Assembly: GCF_001612965.1 (NCBI RefSeq)
Contig: NZ_BDBL01000002.1
Span: 186,001 to 250,000 of the forward strand
Reading direction: 5' to 3'
From: Nocardia kruczakiae NBRC 101016
Lineage (GTDB): Bacteria; Actinomycetota; Actinomycetes; Mycobacteriales; Mycobacteriaceae
DNA length: 64,000 nucleotides
Below are positions 42,611 to 53,257 of this stretch, piece after piece. A model generated the notes under the pieces. It was not told the DNA's origin. It did not search any database and was given only the letters and a program-made list of their open reading frames with translations. A program made the translations under genes and the position numbers. Position 1 is the stretch's first letter. Every line of letters begins with the position of its first letter.

Positions 42611-44758
42611 TCAGTAGCCCTGCGGACCCGGATAGTGCCCCTGCGGGCCCGGGTACTGCGTCTGCGGACCCGGGAACGGCGGCTGCGGGACGTGATATCC
42701 GAAATCGTCGGCGACCATGGCCGCCAATTCCAGCAGCGCCCGCCGGGTCGGCTTGCCGACCAGTTCCAGATCGATCTCCGCGCCCTCGGCGAGATGATCG
42801 TCGAACGGCACCACCTGCACCGCGCGGGTGCGGTCGAGGAACAGTTTGCGCAGCTGATCCAGGTCGACGGTCGAGGCGCCGCGGCGGGAGGCGTTGACCA
42901 CCACCACGGTCCGCTCCACCAGTTTGCTGTAGCCGTGGTGCTCGAGCCAGTCCAGCGTCGCCGAGGCACTGCGCGCGCCGTCGATGGCCGGGGACGTGAC
43001 CAGGATCAGCGAACTCGCCATATCCAGCACACCCGCCATCGCCGAATGCATCAGTCCGGTACCGCAGTCGGTGAGAATGATGTTGTAGAACTGCTGCAGG
43101 ATGCCGATCGCGCGCCGGTAGTCGGCCTCGCTGAATGCCTCCGAAACGGCCGGATCCTGTTCGCTGGCAAGCACTTCCAGCCGGCTCGGGGCCTGCGAGG
43201 TGTGAGCCCGCACATCCGAGTAGCGGCCGATGTGCTGATCCTCGAGCAGATTGCGGACCGTCGAGCGGGTCTGGCGCGGCACCCGGTGCGCCAGGGTCCC
43301 GAGGTCGGGATTGGCGTCGATGGCGATGACGCGGTCACCTCGCAGCGAGGCGAAGGTCGAACCCAAACCGACTGTGGTCGTGGTCTTTCCGACGCCGCCC
43401 TTGAGCGACAGGATCGCGATCCGGTAGTCGCCGCGCACCGGCTGATTCACCCGATCCACCAGTTCGCGGTAGATCACGTCGGCCGACGATTCGCCCGGAT
43501 TGATGGCGCCGCCGGTCACCTTGTGCACGGCGCGGCGCCAGCCGCTACGCGGTGAACGCCGCGCCCGCTTGAGCAGATTCAGGTCGTTGACCGAATTACC
43601 CGGCTGCACCGGCTGGGTCATGTGCTGCGGCTGGAACGTCGACTGCGGCGGCTGCTGCTGCTGATACGGCGGCAGCTGCTGTTGCGGTCCGGGACCGCCC
43701 TGCCAGCCGCCCTGCTGCTGCGGTTGATACTGCTGGGGCTGCTGCGGCGGAGTCGAGGGCAGCGGCGGCGGCGCCCAGCTGAAGATCGGTCCGCCCGCAT
43801 CGGCGTCCCCACCCTGCTGCTCGGGGCCGGACGGCGGCCCTTGCCGCTCGTCGAAGACCCGGCGGACCATACCGTCGGCGCCGATCTCCTGGCGGATTTC
43901 ACCGTACGGCGTTTCCTGGCGGACCTCGCCGTACCCGGGTCCCGGCTCACCGGCACCGGGCCGGAAACCGCCCTGCTCACCGGGATTGCCCTGCGCGGCG
44001 AAACCACCCGGATCGCCCGGATTGCCGTGCGGCGCGAATCCACCTGGCTCGCCGGGGTTTCCGTGCGACGGAAAACCACCCTGCTCACCGGGGGGCGCGA
44101 AACCACCCTGTTCACCGGGATTTCCGGGAGGCGGGAAACCACTCTGCTCACCGGGGAATGCGGCCGGCGCGAAGCCCGGTTCGCCGGGGTGACCCGGGGG
44201 CGGGAAGCCGCCCTGCTCGCCGGGGCCACCGGGCGGCGGGAAACCGCCCTGCTCACCGGGGAATCCATTGGGCGCGAAACCGTCCGGGCCGGGACCGCCC
44301 GCCCACGGCGGCGGGAATCCGTTCGGATCTCCCGGCGGAGCGAAGGGACCGCCATGGTCGTTCATCGGGAAGCCCGGCGGCGCGAAACCCTGATTCGGCG
44401 GATACGGGTTCGCTCCCGGCGGCGCGAACGGGCCCGGTGCGAATCCCCCCTGTTCGGGCGGGGCGAAGCCGTCGGGCCCGAACTGCGGACCCGGTGCGAA
44501 CGTGGTCTGCTCGATACCTTCGGGCACCGGCGGAATGATCCCGGACGCCGCGTATTCGAATTCCGCGGATTCGTCGGCAGGTGCGCCGTTCGGTTCGGCG
44601 TCGGATGTCACGTTCGCCGTCCCGTCGGATGCCGTTGTGTCCGCGTCGGATTCGTCCTGCGACGGCAGCGAGGTCGGATTGTCCTGGTCGGCAGCTGTAT
44701 CGCCCATTCCCTGCCCCTGCAACCAAGGCGGTGAAGTGGAGTTGTCGTTAGTCGTCAC
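42611..44758 (-). CDS. EspI-like MinD/ParA-family ATPase with Pro/Gly/Gln-rich N-terminus
   Basis: A 715-residue protein. Residues 1-400 are low in complexity, with repeats of PGEQGGF, PPGxPGEP and Pro/Gln runs. The C-terminal ATPase has Walker A KGGVGKTTTTVGL near 459, IAIDANPDLGTLAH near 487 and NIILTDCGTG near 560. The tail has three YPGPQ repeats. The build recalls EspI (Rv3876), an ESX-1 associated ATPase of M. tuberculosis; no esx, ecc or esp genes lie in the window. GTG at 44758 has GGGGGAA upstream; an ATG further up does not fit. It may act in secretion or cell-pole positioning. Confidence 0.85.
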   Translation of the reverse strand: MTTNDNSTSPPWLQGQGMGDTAADQDNPTSLPSQDESDADTTASDGTANVTSDAEPNGAPADESAEFEYAASGIIPPVPEGIEQTTFAPGPQFGPDGFAPPEQGGFAPGPFAPPGANPYPPNQGFAPPGFPMNDHGGPFAPPGDPNGFPPPWAGGPGPDGFAPNGFPGEQGGFPPPGGPGEQGGFPPPGHPGEPGFAPAAFPGEQSGFPPPGNPGEQGGFAPPGEQGGFPSHGNPGEPGGFAPHGNPGDPGGFAAQGNPGEQGGFRPGAGEPGPGYGEVRQETPYGEIRQEIGADGMVRRVFDERQGPPSGPEQQGGDADAGGPIFSWAPPPLPSTPPQQPQQYQPQQQGGWQGGPGPQQQLPPYQQQQPPQSTFQPQHMTQPVQPGNSVNDLNLLKRARRSPRSGWRRAVHKVTGGAINPGESSADVIYRELVDRVNQPVRGDYRIAILSLKGGVGKTTTTVGLGSTFASLRGDRVIAIDANPDLGTLAHRVPRQTRSTVRNLLEDQHIGRYSDVRAHTSQAPSRLEVLASEQDPAVSEAFSEADYRRAIGILQQFYNIILTDCGTGLMHSAMAGVLDMASSLILVTSPAIDGARSASATLDWLEHHGYSKLVERTVVVVNASRRGASTVDLDQLRKLFLDRTRAVQVVPFDDHLAEGAEIDLELVGKPTRRALLELAAMVADDFGYHVPQPPFPGPQTQYPGPQGHYPGPQGY

Positions 44759-44892
44759 GTTTCCCCCATCTGCTCGACAGAGTTCGAGCAGAGAGCTCGC
44801 GGCCAATGCGCCACAACGCTAGCACGCTGGCCGAATACGAGTCCCCCGGTGAACAGGGGCCGCACCCCGTACCGGACGGGTTGCCGCAGAAC

Positions 44893-44923
44893 ACCGCCCA
44901 CCACCTTCCCGGCGGTGGGCGGT
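44893..44923 (-). terminator. Terminator downstream of leuA
   Basis: ACCGCCCACC (44893-44902) pairs with GGTGGGCGGT (44914-44923) around 11 bases. It lies 27 bases after the leuA stop on the minus strand. Confidence 0.65.
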
Positions 44924-44949
44924 CCCTGCTGTCGAGCGGGGTGTGCGGA

Positions 44950-46836
<1,887 letters not shown>

Positions 46837-46852
<16 letters not shown>

Positions 46853-46878
46853 CGGCCGAGGAGGAGTGCCCGCTGCAT
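46837..46878 (-). CDS. leuA leader peptide (13 aa, three Leu codons)
   Basis: ATG 46878 to TGA 46837 encodes MQRALLLGRRDGV, with three consecutive CTC leucine codons. A -10-like TAAACT (46894-46889) sits about 10 bases upstream, so the RNA has a very short 5' end. Leucine-codon leaders followed by attenuator structures precede leuA in Actinobacteria; this peptide fits that pattern in position, size and codons. Confidence 0.65.
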
Positions 46879-46952
46879 GATGTCGGCCAGTTTACAGGTC
46901 GGTCCGCGGCCGGGAAAAGGACCCTCGCCACACCCCCACGTAGCCTGGCCGG

Positions 46953-47594
46953 ATGAGTTACGACCACGTGTTGCTCCCCGCGGGCATCGCCACCTCGCCC
47001 GATGCGGTGGAAACCTACCTGGCCGCACAGCAGGGACGGCCGCAGACCGACACCGTGGCGGCGATCGCGGCCGAGGTGAACCGGCGCAACGACGCGCTGC
47101 CGGAGGAGGAGGCGTTCCTCAGTGTCGCCACCGGCGGCGACGGCACCGGCGGCGCGCTCTACGTCGCCGCCCGCTACGACGCCATCGGCCACGTGCGCAA
47201 CCTCCTGTTCGAACTCGCGACCCCGCGTGACTACGCGCTCTACGATCCGCAGCTGAACTGGCTGATCGATCCGACCGGTCGCATCGATGTCACCGTCACC
47301 CACGGCGGTGCGGGTGAATTCCCCTACCTCACCGAGCAGCTCGCGCACCGATGGATCACCGAACTCGGGGAACCGAATCCGTATCTGATCGTGGAGCGCG
47401 CCGACCACCTCTACATCCAGACCTATCGCGACGAGCCCGGCCGGTACACGCTGGAATATCGCGACGGCGGCCCCGACCGGCATTTCGCGGTGCAGTTGGC
47501 GGACGGCGACCAGGTGGCGGCACTCGTCTGGGACTGGGCCGCCGGGGATCGCGGCCGCCTGGATGCGCTCGACTGGGAGAGGGTGACGTTCTGA
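46953..47594 (+). CDS. Hypothetical protein (213 aa), leaderless
   Basis: No family is recognised. The protein is soluble with no signal peptide. It has a GGDGTGGALYVAARYDAIGHV block, a Thr/Asp-rich middle and ends ALVWDWAAGDRGRLDALDWERVTF. ATG at 46953 is 6 bases after a TAGCCT -10 (46941-46946), so it is leaderless. It diverges from leuA. The last 14 bases are copied twice more downstream as tandem repeats containing the stop. Confidence 0.75.
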   Translation: MSYDHVLLPAGIATSPDAVETYLAAQQGRPQTDTVAAIAAEVNRRNDALPEEEAFLSVATGGDGTGGALYVAARYDAIGHVRNLLFELATPRDYALYDPQLNWLIDPTGRIDVTVTHGGAGEFPYLTEQLAHRWITELGEPNPYLIVERADHLYIQTYRDEPGRYTLEYRDGGPDRHFAVQLADGDQVAALVWDWAAGDRGRLDALDWERVTF

Positions 47595-47623
47595 CGGTGA
47601 AGTTCTGACGGTGACGTTCTGAC
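47582..47623 (+). repeat. Three tandem 14-bp repeats over the stop of the 213-aa gene
   Basis: GGTGACGTTCTGAC (47582-47595), GGTGAAGTTCTGAC (47596-47609) and GGTGACGTTCTGAC (47610-47623). The first copy contains the TGA of the gene, and every copy has a TGA at the same place. Confidence 0.85.
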
Positions 47624-47651
47624 CGACGTTGCGATCGGCGCCTCCGCTACG

Positions 47652-48260
47652 TCAGAGCGTTCGCCGTCCCGACAGGGCGCGGCCCAGGGTCAGTTCGTCG
47701 GCGAATTCCAGATCGCCGCCCATCGGCAGACCGGAGGCGAGCCGGGTGACCGACAGGCCCGGGAAATCCCGCAGCATCCGCACCAGATAGGTGGCCGTCG
47801 CCTCGCCCTCGGTATTGGGATCGGTGGCGATGATCACCTCGGTGACATCGACGCCGTCCTCCTGATTTCCGATGCGCGCCAACAACTCTCGAATGCGCAG
47901 CTGATCCGGGCCGATCCCCGAGAGCGGATCCAGCGCACCGCCGAGCACGTGGTAGCGGCCGCGGAATTCGCGGGTGCGCTCGATGGCCTGGACGTCCTTG
48001 GGTTCCTCGACGACGCAGATCATGGTCCGGTCCCGGCGCGGGTCGGCGCAGATGCGGCACAGTTCTCCGTCGGAGACGGTGCCGCAGACCGCGCAGAACC
48101 GCACGCCGTCGCGCACCTTCTGCAGCGCCGACTGCAACCGATCGATCTCCGGCGGCTCGACCGACAACAGATGGAAGGCGATGCGCTGCGCGCTCTTCGG
48201 ACCGACGCCGGGCAGTTTCCCCAGTTCGTCGATCAGATCCTGGACCGGACCCTCATACAC
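47652..48260 (-). CDS. recR: Recombination protein RecR
   Basis: A 202-residue protein: the N-terminal helix-hairpin-helix [17 protein letters not shown] at residues 16-32, the zinc finger [16 protein letters not shown] near 57-72, and the Toprim domain from [10 protein letters not shown] to [14 protein letters not shown] near 165. It loads RecA in RecFOR repair. ATG 48260 is the start; ybaB lies 21 bases upstream. The pair ybaB-recR normally stands next to dnaX; here 13.5 kb lies between. Confidence 0.96.
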   Translation of the reverse strand: MYEGPVQDLIDELGKLPGVGPKSAQRIAFHLLSVEPPEIDRLQSALQKVRDGVRFCAVCGTVSDGELCRICADPRRDRTMICVVEEPKDVQAIERTREFRGRYHVLGGALDPLSGIGPDQLRIRELLARIGNQEDGVDVTEVIIATDPNTEGEATATYLVRMLRDFPGLSVTRLASGLPMGGDLEFADELTLGRALSGRRTL

Positions 48261-48281
48261 CGATTCGTCCTATCGGGCCGC

Positions 48282-48620
48282 TCAGAACGGCAGGCCGGGA
48301 ATGGAACCGCCGCCCATGCCGCCGGCGAGCGGGCCCAGTTTCTCGGCGGCCAGCTGCTGCGCGTTGGCCATCGCGTTGTTGACCGCCCCGACGATCAGAT
48401 CCTGCAACGTCTCCACGTCCTCCGGATCGATCACCTTCGGATCGATCTGCAGTGACTGCACCTCGCCGCTGGCCTTGATCGTCACCCGCACCAGACCGCC
48501 GCCGGCCTCACCCGTCACATCGGTGGCGGCGATTTCGGCCTGCGCGGCCATCACCGCCTGCTGCATCTGCTGCGCCTGCGCGAGCAGGGCCTGCATATCG
48601 AGCTGTCCACCAGGCTCCAC
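48282..48620 (-). CDS. YbaB/EbfC nucleoid-associated protein
   Basis: A 112-residue YbaB-family protein that binds DNA as a dimer. The helix [24 protein letters not shown] is followed by the strand [21 protein letters not shown] and the [21 protein letters not shown] helix. The GTG at 48620 has GAGGA upstream. It is cotranscribed with recR. Confidence 0.92.
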   Translation of the reverse strand: MEPGGQLDMQALLAQAQQMQQAVMAAQAEIAATDVTGEAGGGLVRVTIKASGEVQSLQIDPKVIDPEDVETLQDLIVGAVNNAMANAQQLAAEKLGPLAGGMGGGSIPGLPF

Positions 48621-48767
48621 GGGGATGTCCTCTCTGCGGGATGCGGATGTGCACCAGCGTAGTCACGTTCGGATCCCGCCCGGTACCGGCCCGGCCCGGG
48701 CGCCTCTACCATCGGAACAGGGCCGGACGTCGGCACACGGGTCGGGCCAATCCGGTGGAGGCCGGTT

Positions 48768-49397
48768 ATGTATCGGGATCAAGATCAACACATGTCTTCC
48801 GCACCTGCGCACACCCCATCCGCACCACCGCCACGTCGCGGGCGGCGGAGTTCGGCGCTGACGGCCGTCGTCGCGATCGCCGTTCTGAGCCTCGGGTCCG
48901 CCGTCCTGGCCCCGGCCGCCTCGGCGGATACCGATTACGGCGGTGGCTGCGTGCTCTACACCGACGATCCGGCGGCGACGATCGACGCGTTGCACAACCA
49001 CTGTTCGGCCGAACAGCAGGATCAGATCTTCCGGGACGCGCCTCGCGGCGACGTGCCGACCGGGGTGACCAACGGCTGGGTGACCCGCCCGCCGGTGATG
49101 GAGGCGGTGGCGCCGCCGTTCTGGATCGGCAAGAACTTCTACACCGGCCCCGACGGCGGCACCCTCACCAACCGCATCACCGCGGCCGGCATCGAAGGTT
49201 TCCCCGCCGACGTCTATTCCGGACCCGCCCGCCTGGACGGCCAACCGGCCTGGCTACTGGACTACAGCCCCTCGATCACGCCCCAGATCCTCGACGAGAT
49301 CCGCCAGGTGACCCCCGGTGTCTGGTTCGGTTACTCCTGGTGGAGAGGGTTCTTCCAGACCACGCTGCTGCTGACGTTCGCACTCACCGAGCAATAG
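48768..49397 (+). CDS. Exported protein of unknown function (209 aa)
   Basis: The N-terminus (Arg/Pro-rich, then SALTAVVAIAVLSLGSAVLAPAASA, cut near residue 53) is a long signal peptide. Mature features are CVLYTDDP, HNHCSAEQQD and KNFYTGPDGGTLTNR, with a Trp-rich end (GVWFGYSWWRGFFQTT). ATG 48768 has GGAGG 6 bases upstream. I recognise no family. It faces away from ybaB and is followed by the MerR gene. Confidence 0.75.
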   Translation: MYRDQDQHMSSAPAHTPSAPPPRRGRRSSALTAVVAIAVLSLGSAVLAPAASADTDYGGGCVLYTDDPAATIDALHNHCSAEQQDQIFRDAPRGDVPTGVTNGWVTRPPVMEAVAPPFWIGKNFYTGPDGGTLTNRITAAGIEGFPADVYSGPARLDGQPAWLLDYSPSITPQILDEIRQVTPGVWFGYSWWRGFFQTTLLLTFALTEQ

Positions 49398-49400
49398 GAC

Positions 49401-49431
49401 TTGACTCTCCTGTTGCTGGAGGGTGTTCGCT
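49401..49431 (+). promoter_or_regulatory. MerR-type promoter with 19-bp spacer
   Basis: TTGACT (49401-49406) is followed by a 19-bp spacer and a weak -10 TTCGCT (49426-49431). The spacer holds the inverted pair CTCTCC/GGAGGG around TGTTGCT. This is the classic MerR layout. The start codon at 49439 lies 7 bases later, so it is leaderless. Confidence 0.6.
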
Positions 49432-49438
49432 TGTCTTC

Positions 49439-50260
49439 ATGCCCGCGACAGTCTCCATTGGCGAGTTCTCCCGCCTCACCTATCTCAGCGTGAAAACGCT
49501 GCGGTACTACCACGAGATCGAGTTGCTCGAGCCGGCGTCGGTCGATCCCGGCTCGGGGTATCGGCGGTATTCGACGGCCCAGGTGGAGCAGGCGCATCTG
49601 ATTCGCCGCCTGCGCGATCTCGATATGCCGATGCCGCAGATCCGCGCGGTCCTGGCCGCGCCGGATCGGTCGACCCGCGATGCCGCGCTGGCCGCGCATC
49701 TGGAGCGGATGGAAGCGGAGTTGCTGCGGACACGCGATGTGGTGGCATCGCTGCGGGCGCTGCTGTCACCCGGCGCGCCGATCGACGTACAGTATCGCCT
49801 CGTTCCGGAGTTCACCGCGGTGACGATTCGCGCGCTGGTGTCGCGGGCGGAGATCGGTGCGTGGTGCGGGGCCGTGTTCCCCCGGCTGTACGACGTGCTC
49901 GCGGTCGCGGGGGTGGCCCCGGGCGGCCCGAGCGGGGCGACGTATTCGGCGGACTTCTTCGAGAACGAGATCGGCGAGGTGGTGGCGTTCGCGCCGCTGG
50001 CAGCGGATCCGGGCGCCATTTTCGACCAGCACCGTGATGTCGCGGTTCGCCGATTTCCGCAGCGCCGCTTCGCGATTGCGGTCCATGCCGGACCGTTCAC
50101 CGACTTCGACCGCACCTACGGGGCGCTGGGTTCCCATGTGGCCGAACACGATACCGCGCTGGCCGAGCCGATTCGCGAGATCTACGTGGTCGGCCCGCAG
50201 GACTGCGCGGATCCCGCCGCGCAGCGCACCGAGGTCTGCTGGCCGATCGCACCGGCGTGA
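49439..50260 (+). CDS. MerR-family regulator with GyrI-like effector domain
   Basis: A 273-residue BmrR-like protein. The MerR HTH is SIGEFSRLTYLSVKTLRYYHEIELLEPA (residues 6-33), the linker coil AHLERMEAELLRTRDVVASL (about 87-106), and a C-terminal GyrI-like domain containing FENEIGEVVAFAPL and HAGPFTDFDRTYGALGSHV. Such proteins sense hydrophobic cations or lipophilic drugs and unwind elongated promoters. It appears to control itself. The VOC gene 62 bases downstream may be its target. Confidence 0.88.
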   Translation: MPATVSIGEFSRLTYLSVKTLRYYHEIELLEPASVDPGSGYRRYSTAQVEQAHLIRRLRDLDMPMPQIRAVLAAPDRSTRDAALAAHLERMEAELLRTRDVVASLRALLSPGAPIDVQYRLVPEFTAVTIRALVSRAEIGAWCGAVFPRLYDVLAVAGVAPGGPSGATYSADFFENEIGEVVAFAPLAADPGAIFDQHRDVAVRRFPQRRFAIAVHAGPFTDFDRTYGALGSHVAEHDTALAEPIREIYVVGPQDCADPAAQRTEVCWPIAPA

Positions 50261-50322
50261 TCGGGCGAACGCCCCGACACACCTCGCGTATTCACGAATT
50301 TCCCACGAAGAGAGGATATTTC

Positions 50323-50676
50323 ATGTCGATCAGTCTGGCCGCCGTCACCTTCGACTGCCGTGACGCCGTCACCTTGGCGAACTTCTACGCACAGCTGCTG
50401 GAGCGGCCGGTGGACCCGGAGGCCAACGAGTACTTCGCCTCGATCGGCCGCGGTGGCGACGGCGGTACGGCGCTGATGTTCATCCAGGTCCCCGACAAGA
50501 CCCCGGGCAAGAACGTGGTCCACCTCGATCTGAGCGCACCGGACTGGCGCGCTCAGATCGAGCGGGCGGTATCGCTGGGCGCCGAACACATCGGCGACTT
50601 CGACGAATACGGCGTGCAATGGGTCACCCTCGCCGACCCCGAGGGCAACCTGTTCGACATCGCCCACCAGCACTGA
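50323..50676 (+). CDS. VOC (glyoxalase/bleomycin-resistance) family protein
   Basis: A 117-residue two-module VOC fold: LAAVTFDCRDAVTLANFYAQLLERPVD at the start, NVVHLDLSAPDWRAQIERAVSLGAEHIGD in the middle and WVTLADPEGNLFDIA at the end. The metal-ligand set of glyoxalase I (His/Glu) is only partly present, so it may be an antibiotic-binding or lyase-like protein. ATG 50323 has GAGAGGA upstream. Confidence 0.85.
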   Translation: MSISLAAVTFDCRDAVTLANFYAQLLERPVDPEANEYFASIGRGGDGGTALMFIQVPDKTPGKNVVHLDLSAPDWRAQIERAVSLGAEHIGDFDEYGVQWVTLADPEGNLFDIAHQH

Positions 50677-50706
50677 GCAGCTCCGCCGGAGCGAAGCGGA
50701 GGCAGA

Positions 50707-51141
50707 CTAACTCAGCTCGCGCTTGAGGTTTTCCAGGACCTCGGCCTGGATCTTCTTCAGGCCGAGCGGGGCGAAGATGCCCTCGAAGAAGCCGGGGACG
50801 CCGCCCGCGCCCTTCCAGCTGGTGCGGACCGTCACCTGCGATCCCTCACCCGAGGGGGTGACGGTCCAGGTGGTGACCAGCGTGGAATTCGAATCCCGTT
50901 CGGTCACCATCGAATCGGAGACCGAGACGACCGCATGGACGTTGCGGGAGCGCTTCTGCGTCGCCTGCAGCGTCCATTCGGCGACCGTTCCGGCGCCCTT
51001 GCCGCCTTCGAGCACCTTGTAGTCGTGGTAGTGCGAAGACAGGATGCGGGGGCGCACATCCTGATAGTCCGCGATCGCTTCCAGCGCACGCTGCGGTTCC
51101 GCAGCGACGACGGTCGAGCTGGATGCACTGACCTGTCCCAC
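50707..51141 (-). CDS. SRPBCC family protein
   Basis: A 144-residue Bet v1-like protein: SSSTVVAAEPQRALEAIADYQDVRPRIL start, GTVAEWTLQATQKRSRNVHAVVSV sheet and a final amphipathic helix KKIQAEVLENLKREL. GTG 51141 has AGGAG 6 bases upstream. By position it is the counterpart of M. tuberculosis Rv3718c, beside the FAD reductase/methyltransferase pair. It may bind a lipid. Confidence 0.85.
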   Translation of the reverse strand: MGQVSASSSTVVAAEPQRALEAIADYQDVRPRILSSHYHDYKVLEGGKGAGTVAEWTLQATQKRSRNVHAVVSVSDSMVTERDSNSTLVTTWTVTPSGEGSQVTVRTSWKGAGGVPGFFEGIFAPLGLKKIQAEVLENLKRELS

Positions 51142-51799
51142 AATGAGCTCCTAGTCGATCCGGGGTCGTTCGGGTTTATTCGGGCCGTTCTGCGGGGTTA
51201 TGCTACGCCGCGTCCGGTGCAGTTCCGGACCGGCAGACGCGCTTTCGCTCTGCCCGCAGCTACGCCCGGGGGGATGAGGTGTCGAACGTCGCTGTCGGCG
51301 CAAACATGGCCACCGCACCACCCGATGGCGCCTTCCTGGTCGGCGAGGTGCGCCGGTGGGGCGGTTCCGGTGCGAAGACCGGAATGCCCGGCTATCCGTC
51401 GCGCTGAGCTTTTTCCGTAACACCGAGTTCGAGCCATCGCACTGCGCCTCCACATTCCGCATTTACAGCAGTCGCCCCGCCGGGCGCCGGAGGGGGTCCC
51501 GGCGCAGCGGTAGCGACCGGCTCGGCGGCGGGCCCGGAACGCGATCATCGGCATCCGTTCGACCCCGAACCGGAACGCTCGTTCCGGGACCGGCGGCGAA
51601 TTTCGACGGGTTCGTCACAAGCCCCGGGTCAGCACACAGCCGCACGATTCCGCCCGGAAACATGTCCGCGAGCTGGGCGGATGACCCACAAGCGCGGGCC
51701 CGGCCCGTGATCGAACGCAATGCAACATATGCGTGAAGAATCTCGCCCATAGGTACCCTCGCGGTGGCCGGGGGAAACCAGGAGAGATAGCGTCAGGGG
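51142..51799. other. 658-bp intergenic region without a supported gene
   Basis: Divergent promoters lie at both ends: a TAGCAT-like -10 for the SRPBCC gene and TAGCGT at 51788-51793 for the FAD gene. Reading frames inside have mixed third-position GC content and no ribosome-binding sites, so none is called. I see no clear structured RNA or repeat. Confidence 0.5.
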
Positions 51800-53257
51800 G
51801 TGGCAGTGAGTCTGTTGGGGAAGGCCGGCCGCGCGCCGGCCGCACGCGAATCAGGTTTTGCCGCGCACCGAGAAGGTGTCGAGCGTCTGCTCGCCAGCTA
51901 TCGTGCGATTCCTTCGGATGCCAACGTCCGGTTGACGAAAAAGACGTCGAACCTGTTTCGCGCCCGGGCGAAGAACCCCGCACCCGGACTGGATGTTTCG
52001 GGCCTGAACCGGGTGATCGCGGTCGATCCCCAGGCGAAGACCGCGGATGTGGCCGGTATGACGACCTATGAGGATCTCGTCGCCGCCACCCTGCCGTACG
52101 GTCTGGCGCCCTTCGTGGTTCCGCAGTTGAAGACGATCACGCTGGGTGGCGCGGTCACCGGCCTGGGAATCGAATCGACCTCGTTCCGCAACGGTTTGCC
52201 GCACGAATCCGTCCTCGAGATCGATGTGCTGACCGGTGCGGGCGAGATCATCACCGCCACCCCGGACGGCGAATACGCCGATCTGTTCCGCGGTTTCCCG
52301 AATTCCTATGGCACGCTCGGATATTCGACGCGCCTGAAGATCGAGCTGGAATCGGTGCAGCCGTATGTGGCGCTGCGCCATGTACGTTTCCACGATCTGC
52401 GCGAACTCGAAACCGTCATGGCACAGATCGTCATCGACCGCAGCTACGACGGCGAACGGGTCGACTACCTCGACGGCGCGGTATTCACCGCCGAGGAGAG
52501 TTATCTCGTCCTGGGCCGCCAGACCGACGAACCGGGCCCGGTCAGCGACTACACGGGGATGGACATCTACTACCAGTCCCTGCGGCACGACAGCGCCGAG
52601 CCCAAGCGCGACCGGCTGACCATCCACGACTATCTGTGGCGCTGGGACACCGACTGGTTCTGGTGCTCACGGGCATTCGGCACCCAGAATCCGAAGATCC
52701 GCCGATTCTGGCCGAAGAAGTACCGCCGTTCGAGCTTCTACTGGAAGCTGATCGCGCTCGATCACAAATACAACATCGGCGACAAGCTCCAGGCACGCAA
52801 GGGAAATCCGCCGCAGGAGCGCGTGGTGCAGGACATCGAGGTGCCGATCGAGCGCACCGCCGATTTCCTGCACTGGTTCCTGCGCGACATTCCGATCGAA
52901 CCGCTGTGGCTGTGCCCGCTCCGGCTGCGCGACGGTGCGGAAGTACCGGGAAAACCCGAGGATCCGTCGCGTCCGTGGCCGCTGTATCCGCTGGAACCGG
53001 CTCGCACCTACGTCAACGTCGGTTTCTGGTCGGCGGTGCCGAAACAACCCGGGCAGATCGAGGGTGCGGCCAATCGCGCGATCGAGGACGAGGTCGCCCG
53101 CCTGGACGGCCACAAGTCCCTCTACTCGGACTCCTATTACACAGAAGACGATTTCGCGCTCCTCTACGGAGGCGATCACTACGCGAATCTGAAGAAACGG
53201 TACGACCCCGATCATCGTTTGCTGGATTTGTATTCGAAGGCGGTGCAACGCAAGTGA
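51800..53257 (+). CDS. FAD-linked oxidoreductase, 10-methylene-fatty-acid reductase type (BfaA/TmsA-like)
   Basis: A 485-residue FAD_binding_4 protein related to DHCR24/DWARF1 reductases. The FAD region is VVPQLKTITLGGAVTGLGIEST near 103-124, and VLEIDVLTGAGEIITATPDG follows. The C-terminal half is Trp/Tyr-rich. It precedes and overlaps (GTGA) a cyclopropane-fatty-acid-synthase-like gene. Such a pair makes 10-methyl fatty acids: the methyltransferase makes a 10-methylene chain and the flavoenzyme reduces it to tuberculostearic-type acid. GTG at 51800 is 6 bases after TAGCGT, so it is leaderless. By order it matches Rv3719. Confidence 0.85.
   Translation: MAVSLLGKAGRAPAARESGFAAHREGVERLLASYRAIPSDANVRLTKKTSNLFRARAKNPAPGLDVSGLNRVIAVDPQAKTADVAGMTTYEDLVAATLPYGLAPFVVPQLKTITLGGAVTGLGIESTSFRNGLPHESVLEIDVLTGAGEIITATPDGEYADLFRGFPNSYGTLGYSTRLKIELESVQPYVALRHVRFHDLRELETVMAQIVIDRSYDGERVDYLDGAVFTAEESYLVLGRQTDEPGPVSDYTGMDIYYQSLRHDSAEPKRDRLTIHDYLWRWDTDWFWCSRAFGTQNPKIRRFWPKKYRRSSFYWKLIALDHKYNIGDKLQARKGNPPQERVVQDIEVPIERTADFLHWFLRDIPIEPLWLCPLRLRDGAEVPGKPEDPSRPWPLYPLEPARTYVNVGFWSAVPKQPGQIEGAANRAIEDEVARLDGHKSLYSDSYYTEDDFALLYGGDHYANLKKRYDPDHRLLDLYSKAVQRK

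Noticed and set aside
43622..44734. 370-aa Arg-rich frame over the repeat part of the EspI-like gene
   Set aside because: Produced by the GC-rich repeats of the real gene on the other strand; no independent evidence.
51463..51750. 95-aa leftward frame in the 658-bp gap before the FAD gene
   Set aside because: Mixed third-position GC, no ribosome-binding site and no recognisable motif; most likely non-coding.
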